DNA of 7,636 nucleotides from Candidatus Omnitrophota bacterium. GTDB taxonomy: Bacteria > Omnitrophota > Gorgyraeia > Pluralincolimonadales > Pluralincolimonadaceae. How positions within the stretch are numbered: position 1 is the stretch's first letter; each line of letters begins with the position of its first letter. Both the position numbers and the translations under genes were made by a program. The DNA is taken from NCBI GenBank assembly GCA_028706795.1, contig JAQTVK010000042.1, positions 1-7,636 of the forward strand, in the 5' to 3' direction. Of the stretch, positions 1 to 5,853 are shown piece by piece. Below the pieces are notes generated by a model. It was not told where the DNA came from. It saw only the letters and a list, made by a program, of their open reading frames with translations, and made no database searches.

Positions 1-586
1 TCGTCAACCTCGGGGTCCTCTCGACGCGGATGTTGTCGAAATAGATGTTCCCCTTCGCCTCGGTGTCTTCGGCATACATTATGAACATTATGCGCCACGC
101 GATCGTGCCTGCCCTGGGCGCGTAATTGTATTGCCAGTTGCTGGTCGGCGACTTGAAATCTTTCTCATGGATATTGAAGGTCACGTCCTTGTTGAGCCCC
201 TTTTTTATCGTCTCGGTCGCGCTCTCGATGAATTCGTCGGTATAAAGGACGAGGGCCAGCTCGAACGGCGGGCCGTCGTTATAGATGTCAACGATGAGCT
301 TCTTCGTCGAATCGAGGTCGATAGCCGATTGTTCCCTTTCGAGGACGAGTCCCTTGGGAGGGTTCTGCTTGCCTTCTGGCCCAAATTCGACCTTGAAGCA
401 TTTCTCGCCTTCGGTCTTATTATCAGGGACGATGGTCAGTCTCGCCGCATCACCCCATTGGGCTAAACTCCAGAGGTGCTTGGCTTCAAGGCCGTCCCAC
501 AAGACGGTCTCGGTCTCGGCGGCGTAAACGTGGTTTACGATCGCCAGCATAGACATGATAAATATGACACATAATGGCTTTTTCAT
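1..586 (-). CDS. Exported carbohydrate-binding-type beta-sandwich protein, 3' end outside window
   Basis: The first 195 codons of a gene that runs off the low-coordinate edge. ATG at 586-584 overlaps the TGA of the upstream ROK kinase in a 4-bp ATGA junction, so translation is probably coupled; a GGAGGG lies about 10 nt upstream. Residues 1-22 form a signal peptide (MKK, hydrophobic core, VYA-A cleavage site). The mature part begins ETVLWDGLEA and ends a beta-rich domain near residue 188 with NIYFDNIRVE. The same closing motif (KIYIDNIRVE) ends the small secreted protein at 3680-4261, so both probably carry related CBM-like jelly-roll domains. The frame stays open after the motif, so a second domain, catalytic or binding, probably follows. 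No catalytic motif is visible. The binding role is inferred from fold pattern and context; ligand unknown. Confidence 0.8.
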   Translation of the reverse strand, partial: MKKPLCVIFIMSMLAIVNHVYAAETETVLWDGLEAKHLWSLAQWGDAARLTIVPDNKTEGEKCFKVEFGPEGKQNPPKGLVLEREQSAIDLDSTKKLIVDIYNDGPPFELALVLYTDEFIESATETIKKGLNKDVTFNIHEKDFKSPTSNWQYNYAPRAGTIAWRIMFIMYAEDTEAKGNIYFDNIRVERTPRLT

Positions 587-1479
587 TGCTTTTTCGCCCT
601 CCAGGCAGCACCGATTATTCCCGCGTCTTCTCCGAGTTCCGCGGGCACTATCCTGACCCCTTTAAACGATTCTTTCAAAGCTCTTTCTTTTGCCGCTTTT
701 CTTATTTTAGCAAAATATTTTTCCCCTGCCTTCGCCATCCCCCCGGCCAGAACTATCACTTCCGGGTCGAGCGCGTTTATTATATTGGCTACCGCAGCGC
801 CGAGATATACGGCCGTTTCATCCACGATCCTGCGCGAAACCTTGTCGCCTTTCTCTGCCGCTTTATATATATCTTCGGCGGTCATTTTACCGGCGGCCTT
901 CCTGCGCCTTTCTACGGCCGTGGCCGAAGCGTACATCTCTATGCAGCCCTTGTTGCCGCAGCCGCATTTAGGGCCGTTAAGATCTATCGATACGTGGCCC
1001 AGCTCCGAAGCGAACCCGCCTTTCCCGGTCCATAATTTCCCATTGAGGACGATGGCGCTCCCTATCCCGGTGCCGAGCGTCAACAGGACCATGCTTGAAG
1101 CCTTGCGGCCGGCGCCGTTCATCGCTTCGCCGAGACCGGCGCAGTTGGCATCGTTCTCAACGGCTACCGGCAGGCGGAACTTTTTTTCAATTATCTTTTT
1201 TAACGGCACCCTCCGCCAATCCGGGAGATTGGGAGGGGAAAGCACTATGCCTTTTTTGCTGTCCAGGGGGCCGGGGCAGCCGACCCCTATGGCTTTTATT
1301 CTGACCCCCGATCCGGCGATCGCTCCGGCGATAGCGTCAAACAGGCGCGAGATCACTTTTTTCCTGCCCTGCTCTTTGAGCGTCGGCATGCGGTATCTCG
1401 CGATCACTTTACCCCGCCCGTCTACTATGCCGAAGCGGATATTCGTCCCGCCTATATCTATTCCGAGATAATTGCTTAT
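583..1479 (-). CDS. ROK-family sugar kinase (glucokinase-like), apparent ATA start
   Basis: A 298-residue cytoplasmic kinase expected to phosphorylate a hexose with ATP. Visible ROK motifs, numbered from the ATA: phosphate-binding DIGGTN (8-13); GPLDSKKG and LSPPNLPDW (about 70-88); ENDAN (108-112) with catalytic Asp110; LGTGIGS (about 135-141); ELGH (159-162); and the zinc motif CGCGNKGCIE with Cys172, Cys174 and Cys179 plus His162. NALDPEVIVLAGG follows at about 235-247. Length is normal for the family. A start at the first GTG (1407) would delete DIGGTN and cannot be right. In-frame TAA lies upstream, and between it and codon 25 there is no ATG, GTG or TTG. ATA at 1479-1477 follows GAGGAAG by 5 nt and overlaps the GH130 stop as ATAA. 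The kinase probably acts on glucose or mannose released from (gluco)mannan; the substrate is not certain from sequence. Confidence 0.9.
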   Translation of the reverse strand: MSNYLGIDIGGTNIRFGIVDGRGKVIARYRMPTLKEQGRKKVISRLFDAIAGAIAGSGVRIKAIGVGCPGPLDSKKGIVLSPPNLPDWRRVPLKKIIEKKFRLPVAVENDANCAGLGEAMNGAGRKASSMVLLTLGTGIGSAIVLNGKLWTGKGGFASELGHVSIDLNGPKCGCGNKGCIEMYASATAVERRRKAAGKMTAEDIYKAAEKGDKVSRRIVDETAVYLGAAVANIINALDPEVIVLAGGMAKAGEKYFAKIRKAAKERALKESFKGVRIVPAELGEDAGIIGAAWRAKKQ

Positions 1480-2405
1480 AGCGGCTTCCTCTTTCCCTTC
1501 AAGGCGATATCGACCAGGTCGTCTATCTTAGCCGTCGCGACGCACATGACCGTATCGGCGCCGCCGTAATATATCTTCACTGTCCCGTCCGGTTCAGGGA
1601 TCGCGCCGCAGGTAAAGACTACGTTATGGACATAACCGACCCTTTCGAACATCTCGTCAGGGCTGAGTATGAACTGGTCTGCGATACCCAGCACCTTTGC
1701 CGGGTTCTTGAGGTCATGCATTGCGACACCCAACCTGTACGTCATTCCGTCCATTGTCCATGTTACGCCGTGATAGATGCTCAGCCAGCCCTTCTTCGTC
1801 TTGATGGGCGGAGCCCCTGCGCCTATCTTGTGGTCCTCCCAGATATGGTTGCCGTAAGGAAGCATTATGAGCTCCTGTTCGCCCCAGTGTATGAGGTCGG
1901 GCGAATAAGAGATCCAGATGCCCTGGCGTCCGACGTTCGGCCGCTCGAAACGGCAGTATTTCCCGTTTATCTTTTCGGGAAACAGGACCGAGTTGCGGTA
2001 GTCGATGGTCGTCGTCATCGCAACGCGCTCGAACTTCTCAAAATTCTTCGTCTTGGCGAGCCCTATCCTCATCCCGATGCCCGAATAGCAGCTGTAGAAG
2101 AAATAATAAGTGTCGCCGATCTTGGTGATCCTCGGGTCTTCGATACCTTTCTGTTCGTAGAACGCGAACGGCCCTGTCGTGGCCGGGACCATCACCGGTT
2201 TCGGACGCACGGTAAAATTGTATCCGTCGTCGCTCTCTGCGAGACCTAATACGCTGTTGCCGTTGAGCAGGAGAACCCTGAGCAGGAGGATGTACTTGCC
2301 TTTATATTTCGCGGCGCCGGAATTATAGACGCATTCGCACGGGTAAGGCATATCCTCTTTCGTTATTATCGGGTTCTTTTCATACTTCTTGCATACGAAT
2401 CTCAT
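1476..2405 (-). CDS. GH130 beta-mannoside phosphorylase
   Basis: A 309-residue enzyme with the five-bladed beta-propeller pattern of GH130, which phosphorolyses beta-mannosides to alpha-mannose-1-phosphate plus the shortened sugar. Supporting motifs: NPIIT (11-15), SVLGLAESDDG (51-61), the catalytic GIEDPR motif (87-92) with Asp90 as expected proton donor, FYSCYSG (103-109), RFERPN (152-157), AGAPPIKTKKGWLSIYHG (196-213) and YYGGAD (279-284). There is no signal peptide, so it acts in the cytoplasm. ATG at 2405 is set by an excellent AAGGAGG (2420-2414), which overlaps the TAA of the preceding GH113-like frame. It shares a 4-bp ATAA overlap with the ROK kinase. Sequence alone does not separate beta-1,4-mannooligosaccharide, mannosyl-glucose, beta-1,2-mannobiose or mannosyl-GlcNAc specificity; the GH113-like neighbours favour beta-1,4-linked mannooligosaccharides. 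Confidence 0.92.
   Translation of the reverse strand: MRFVCKKYEKNPIITKEDMPYPCECVYNSGAAKYKGKYILLLRVLLLNGNSVLGLAESDDGYNFTVRPKPVMVPATTGPFAFYEQKGIEDPRITKIGDTYYFFYSCYSGIGMRIGLAKTKNFEKFERVAMTTTIDYRNSVLFPEKINGKYCRFERPNVGRQGIWISYSPDLIHWGEQELIMLPYGNHIWEDHKIGAGAPPIKTKKGWLSIYHGVTWTMDGMTYRLGVAMHDLKNPAKVLGIADQFILSPDEMFERVGYVHNVVFTCGAIPEPDGTVKIYYGGADTVMCVATAKIDDLVDIALKGKRKPL
1477..1491 (-). promoter_or_regulatory. Shine-Dalgarno and noncanonical ATA start of the ROK kinase
   Basis: On the minus strand, GAGGAAG (1491-1485) is followed by five bases and then ATA (1479-1477), which also overlaps the TAA stop of the GH130 gene (1478-1476). Spacing is what a real start would have. Changing one base (ATA to ATG) would give the classic ATGA stop/start overlap, exactly as seen at the next junction downstream (586-583). 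The site is therefore either a genuine rare AUA start or a G-to-A change or error at an ATG. Confidence 0.65.
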
Positions 2406-2418
2406 TTTTGGCCCCTCC

Positions 2419-2595
2419 TTATTCCGTTTTAGAATACCACAGTTTGACTACATCAGACGCCGGTTTATTCTGGATATTGAACCCGCGGTCCGTGCTCCCG
2501 CCCATCCTTTCATTCGTCCCCCAATACCACCAATACATCCCGTAAAACCACGGCTTGTCCCAAAAGGCCTCGAGCATCGCGGTATAGCAGTCGCC
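2419..2595 (-). pseudogene. C-terminal remainder of the GH113-like gene, in frame after the TAG
   Basis: After TAG (2598-2596) the same frame runs 58 more codons (GDCYTAMLEA ... WYSKTE) to TAA at 2421-2419. It is clearly the missing end of the barrel: GDCYTA, PWFYGMYWWYWG and KLWYSK align without gaps to QADC, VWFRGLYWWCVF and AGWYKA at the end of the 516-residue paralogue. No frameshift is involved. The TAG aligns with Gln461 of the paralogue, and CAG to TAG is one transition. The intact product would be 395 residues. The GH130 ribosome binding site is placed right at the TAA, as expected for the original gene boundary. Either a nonsense mutation, a sequence error, or a read-through codon; the data cannot decide. 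Confidence 0.85.
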
Positions 2596-3606
2596 CTAGA
2601 GTTGGAGGTCGACCTCCCTGCCTAGTTGGTGTTCCCACGGCGCCTTGGCCGCGCCGGATGAGCTCTTGTACCCCACCTCGGTAAGGACGACCGGCTTGTT
2701 TATCCTCTTCTGCCACGCCTCGATCTCCGGCATATATTTCTTCCATCCTTCGCGGAGGTCGTCAATCGTAGGTTTATCTTTATCGGAGAGCGGGAAATAA
2801 GCGTCGAGGCCGGCATAATCGAGCTTGTCCCAGAACGTGATATTCTGGTATTCCTCGTTCCAGTTGGCCGCGTATGTTATCGGGCCGGTGTAGACTTTCC
2901 TGACCTCGCTTATCACGTATTTGTCCCAGAGCTCGCCTTTATATGTGGCCGGGGCGGTCAACTCGACGCCGACGCAGAATAGCTCGACGCCGTTCTCTTC
3001 CGCCAACGCGGCATAATGGACGATGAAATTCCCGTAACTCTTGAACCACGCTTCCCAATCCGCGTCGTTATTGAACTGCACCTCTCCGCGCCAATACCCG
3101 CTTTTGACCAGGTCGAGGTGGGGTTTGAGCATCACCTTGAGGCCTAGATCATGCGCCTGCCTAATGGCATGCGCGAGGCTCTCATCGGTAGGCGTATACG
3201 CCCCCGCCCTTATCTCCGTGCTGTTATAGTCGTTCTGGTACCATGTCGTCACTATGGCTATATATTGGCATCCTAATGACGAAAGTCTTGACATCGATAA
3301 GTCGGAAAAACCCTTGCTATATGCTACCCTGTCCCACGTCACATATGTTATGCCTTTTTGGAATTGCGGGAAAGAAGGCCTTTCTATTTTTTTATGTTTT
3401 TTTGCGGGCGCCGGAGGAGTTGCGGGCGCGGCCGGAGCAGGCGAAGATATAGGCTGCACGGGCCCTGTCCCGGCACTAGCCTCGACCTTGACATCGGGTT
3501 GCGTCCGGCTCTCGGGTTTTTTAGTCCCCTTCAGGCTGAATAAATATCCCGCCAAGAAAGCGAGGATTATAAGTGCGACGATTATCAGTTTATTGCGAAA
3601 AGACAT
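2596..3606 (-). CDS. Membrane-anchored GH113-like glycosidase (putative beta-mannanase), cut short by an in-frame amber codon
   Basis: The open part is 336 codons. ATG at 3606 follows AAGGAG by 8 nt. Residues 6-25 are one hydrophobic segment after a basic N-terminus (signal anchor or signal peptide, no lipobox Cys), then a Pro/Ala-rich linker at about 45-70. From about 82 comes a GH-A clan TIM barrel: FQKGITYVTWD, TTWYQND, KVMLKPHLD, CVGVELT with predicted acid/base Glu215, ITYAANWN, YAGLDAYFPL, and VVLTEVGY with predicted nucleophile Glu310. This matches the GH113 beta-1,4-mannanase pattern and closely parallels the gene at 4287-5837. TAG at 2596-2598 ends the frame before the last barrel strand and helix; the missing part follows in the same frame to a TAA at 2419. 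The product is probably inactive if the stop is real and efficient, because the WW-containing C-terminal strand of the barrel is lost. Confidence 0.87.
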   Translation of the reverse strand: MSFRNKLIIVALIILAFLAGYLFSLKGTKKPESRTQPDVKVEASAGTGPVQPISSPAPAAPATPPAPAKKHKKIERPSFPQFQKGITYVTWDRVAYSKGFSDLSMSRLSSLGCQYIAIVTTWYQNDYNSTEIRAGAYTPTDESLAHAIRQAHDLGLKVMLKPHLDLVKSGYWRGEVQFNNDADWEAWFKSYGNFIVHYAALAEENGVELFCVGVELTAPATYKGELWDKYVISEVRKVYTGPITYAANWNEEYQNITFWDKLDYAGLDAYFPLSDKDKPTIDDLREGWKKYMPEIEAWQKRINKPVVLTEVGYKSSSGAAKAPWEHQLGREVDLQL

Positions 3607-3639
3607 ATTATTATCTCCTTAGGCTGCGATTTAAGTACT

Positions 3640-3671
3640 GCCGGGGACGCTGGATCGGCAGCGCCCCCGGC
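3640..3671 (-). other. GC-rich intercistronic hairpin
   Basis: In the 73-bp gap between the small binding-type protein and the second GH113-like gene, GCCGGGGGCGCTG and CAGCGTCCCCGGC (minus strand) form a 13-bp stem with one G-U pair around a 6-nt loop. No T-tract follows on either strand, so it is not a typical intrinsic terminator. It ends 33 nt before the next ATG and leaves the ribosome binding site free. Plausible roles are protecting the upstream message from 3' decay, partial attenuation, or an mRNA processing site, so that genes on either side are made in different amounts. Confidence 0.6.
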
Positions 3672-3679
3672 CATACCGC

Positions 3680-4261
3680 TTATTCTACCCTTATGTTGTC
3701 GATGTATATCTTGCCTTTCCAGGCAGTCCTGTTGTCTTCAACCCTGACGCCCACTTTCCTGACGTCTTTCCTGAAGCTGTCATCTACAACCGTATTCTTC
3801 CAGTCTTTGCTGCCCGGCTTGAGATCAGCCGTTATCGTCGTGACCTGTCCCGGGGTAAGCGGGATCGTCTTGCCCATTTCGACCCACTTCCAGTCTTCGC
3901 CGACGGTAAGGATTATCTTGCCCTTAAGCCCGGCAGGCGCATCCTTCGGGATATAGACATCGGCCATTATCTTGCCGTATGGTGCCCAATCGTAGTAATC
4001 CTCGATCTCGACATACGCGCCTGACCATTTTTTATCCAGGAACTCGCTGGTCACGGCGAGAGACTTCTTGCCTTCAGAAGCCCAATCAGAAGATACCGCG
4101 ATCTCCCTCGCGATGCTGTCCTCTTTCTCCAACGCCCAATCGGGTATGCGCCAGCCATCCGTGTCCTTCTCAAAGCCGAAGAGCACGGCCCCGGCCGCCC
4201 TGCATACGCCGGTAGATGACAATAACAAAAACGCAAAAAGAACCACCGCCAACTTTTTCAT
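3680..4261 (-). CDS. Small secreted carbohydrate-binding-type protein
   Basis: A 193-residue protein. ATG at 4261 follows AAAGGAGG by 8 nt, 25 bp after the stop of the discoidin-GH113 gene. Residues 1 to about 23-25 form a signal peptide (MKK, then a Val/Leu/Phe core, cut near RAAGA). The rest is one beta-rich domain that opens VLFGFEKDTDGW and closes KIYIDNIRVE, the boundary pattern of CBM-type jelly-roll domains of the CBM11/CIA30/CBM4_9 kind. It is rich in exposed aromatics (W36, W42, Y89-Y90-W92, W124, W126), as expected for sugar stacking. There is no catalytic motif and no anchor, so it would be a free periplasmic or extracellular binding protein. The gene start at 586 has a related domain ending. 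Binding of mannan is inferred only from the neighbours; no named family is assigned with confidence. Confidence 0.8.
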   Translation of the reverse strand: MKKLAVVLFAFLLLSSTGVCRAAGAVLFGFEKDTDGWRIPDWALEKEDSIAREIAVSSDWASEGKKSLAVTSEFLDKKWSGAYVEIEDYYDWAPYGKIMADVYIPKDAPAGLKGKIILTVGEDWKWVEMGKTIPLTPGQVTTITADLKPGSKDWKNTVVDDSFRKDVRKVGVRVEDNRTAWKGKIYIDNIRVE

Positions 4262-4286
4262 TTCAACTTCCTCCTTTCCCTGCCTT

Positions 4287-5837
4287 TTACTTAGCCGCCT
4301 TATACCAGCCGGCCAAAACCTTTTCGGCCAACTTGCCCTTGATCGTGTACCCGAGCGGACTCTCGATATCCTGCGGAAACACGCACCACCAGTAAAGGCC
4401 CCTGAACCACACCCGTTTTGTCATGACCGTCATCAATGCGTCCAGACAGTCAGCTTGCTCCTTTTGGCTCTCGGCCTTCGATGGCACCGTCCACGGGGTC
4501 TTTCCTGTCCCCTCGGCGCTGGTATATCCGGCTTCTGTAAATATCACCGGTTTACTTATTCCCCTCTTCCCGAAAAAACCTTCCATATCTTTGGCTTCCT
4601 TCTCCCACGCCGCGATCAGCTCTGCCTTCGCCGGATTGGCTTTCGAGGCAAGGGGGAAATATGCGTCTATGCCGACAAAATCCAGTTCGTTCCAGAATGG
4701 GACCTCTTTATATTCACTCCAGTTCGCGGCGTAGGTTATGGGCCCTTTATAAGCATCCCTGACGGCCTTTATTATCTTCCTCCAGTTCCCTTCCCATTTC
4801 ATCGGGGTCCCGGAAAGCTCTGTTCCGATGCAATAAAGTTCCACGTTGTATTTCGCCGCCATCTTCGCGTATTTTAAAATAAATTCCTCGTAATTCCTGA
4901 ACCACTCCTCTTCCCCGGGGATATCACCGCGGAACTCGTCGGTCTGGACATCTATGTGGGGTTTGAGCATAACTTTGAATCCCAGCGAATGCGCCTTATT
5001 TATCGCGTGCGTCAATGCTTCGTCGACCGGCGTCCTGCCTCCCTCCGGGCTCTCCGGGTAGATTTTCATAGATTCGAGCGTATCCTGGTACCATGTAACG
5101 ATAAAACAGACATGGGTCACGTTTATGGTCTTCAGGTACTCCAGCATCGTGTCGGATTCTTTTGCCGCGAGGTCGCTTTCGTTATAAGAGGCGTAGTTTA
5201 CGCCTTTCTGGAACTCGGCCGCGGTTACAGGCCCCGGAGAATGGACCGGTTCTTCCATCGTAAGTCTAATGACTTCCCTGGGTTTGCGGTCCGGGAATAC
5301 CTGCTCTATCGGCTTATCTTCCGGGTTGAGCCCTTTAGGGCCGTAGACTTCCCATTCCCATATAGAGATGCCCCAGTTGGGATTAGACCTCTTGAGGCCG
5401 ACAAGCTTAAGATAACGAGCCGTGATCTGGGGGATGCCGATGATATCGGTGCCGCCGTGCCTGTTCTTGAGGATCATCACCGATTTCCATTGTTTCGCGT
5501 CATCCGAGACGAGCAATTCATATTCCGTGGCGTAGGCGCGTTCCCAGCAGATCGCCGTCTTCGTGAATGTCTTCGGCTTCCCGAAATCGTAAAATATCCA
5601 CTCTCCGTCCTTCCCCATCGCCGGTGCCCAGCGCGTATTGAAATCCCCGTCGGCTACGGCCATCGGGTTCGGCTCAGGCGCCCACTCTGAATCGTCGAAA
5701 GACGAGGCGACCGCGGCGGCAGGCTTGATGTATACAAGATCCTCGCATATCTCCTCGGCGAGAAGGCCCGGGTTAGCCGAGACCAGCATCGAGGCCAAAG
5801 ACAAGAATATCATCAAACCGAGATTTTTATATGTCAT
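4287..5837 (-). CDS. Secreted discoidin-GH113-like glycosidase (putative beta-mannanase)
   Basis: A 516-residue exported enzyme. Residues 1 to about 28 are a signal peptide. Residues about 35-167 form an F5/8 type C (discoidin, CBM32-like) module: DGDFNTRWAP, EWIFYDFGKPKTF, YELLVSDDAKQWKSV, ARYLKLVGLKR and WEWEVYG. A linker leads to a GH-A TIM barrel from about 208: FQKGVNYASYN, IVTWYQD, KVMLKPHID, CIGTELSG with predicted acid/base Glu340, ITYAANWSE, FVGIDAYFPL, VIFTEAGYTS with predicted nucleophile Glu435, and LYWWCVF. The pattern is that of GH113 endo-beta-1,4-mannanases; other GH-A specificities are not excluded. It is a paralogue of the gene at 2596-3606, which has a membrane anchor instead of a discoidin module. 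ATG at 5837 lies 16 bp after the upstream TGA with only a weak GGGA-type ribosome site, so it may depend on translational coupling. Confidence 0.9.
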   Translation of the reverse strand: MTYKNLGLMIFLSLASMLVSANPGLLAEEICEDLVYIKPAAAVASSFDDSEWAPEPNPMAVADGDFNTRWAPAMGKDGEWIFYDFGKPKTFTKTAICWERAYATEYELLVSDDAKQWKSVMILKNRHGGTDIIGIPQITARYLKLVGLKRSNPNWGISIWEWEVYGPKGLNPEDKPIEQVFPDRKPREVIRLTMEEPVHSPGPVTAAEFQKGVNYASYNESDLAAKESDTMLEYLKTINVTHVCFIVTWYQDTLESMKIYPESPEGGRTPVDEALTHAINKAHSLGFKVMLKPHIDVQTDEFRGDIPGEEEWFRNYEEFILKYAKMAAKYNVELYCIGTELSGTPMKWEGNWRKIIKAVRDAYKGPITYAANWSEYKEVPFWNELDFVGIDAYFPLASKANPAKAELIAAWEKEAKDMEGFFGKRGISKPVIFTEAGYTSAEGTGKTPWTVPSKAESQKEQADCLDALMTVMTKRVWFRGLYWWCVFPQDIESPLGYTIKGKLAEKVLAGWYKAAK

Positions 5838-5853
5838 ATGATTTTCCCGCGAG

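Noticed and set aside
1407..1407. GTG at 1407 as the kinase start
   Set aside because: It would remove the DIGGTN phosphate-binding motif, which is encoded in frame just upstream, and it lies well inside the conserved fold.
2596..2598. TAG as pyrrolysine or a general TAG-to-Gln code
   Set aside because: Pyrrolysine is known mainly from methylamine methyltransferases and no pyl gene is in view; a general recode should give more than one in-frame TAG in about 2,500 codons. Kept only as a checkable alternative.
2604..2617. 14-bp perfect palindrome (GGAGGTCGACCTCC) just upstream of the amber codon
   Set aside because: It lies in coding sequence and gives only a 5-bp stem with a tetraloop; read-through elements usually lie downstream of the stop. 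Probably chance in GC-rich sequence.
2510..2746. Minus-strand 78-codon frame overlapping the amber region, which might suggest a frameshift in the GH113-like gene
   Set aside because: The homologous C-terminus is in the same frame as the upstream part, directly after the TAG, so this other frame is a shadow.
3640..3671. Intrinsic terminator splitting the operon
   Set aside because: No T-tract follows the stem on either strand, and the next gene begins 33 nt later with no visible promoter.
4068..4877. Long plus-strand open frame (269 codons), with others at 785-1471, 1626-2249 and 4956-5690
   Set aside because: They are antisense to genes with clear domain motifs, have compositions typical of reverse-frame translation, and show no recognisable motif or ribosome site.
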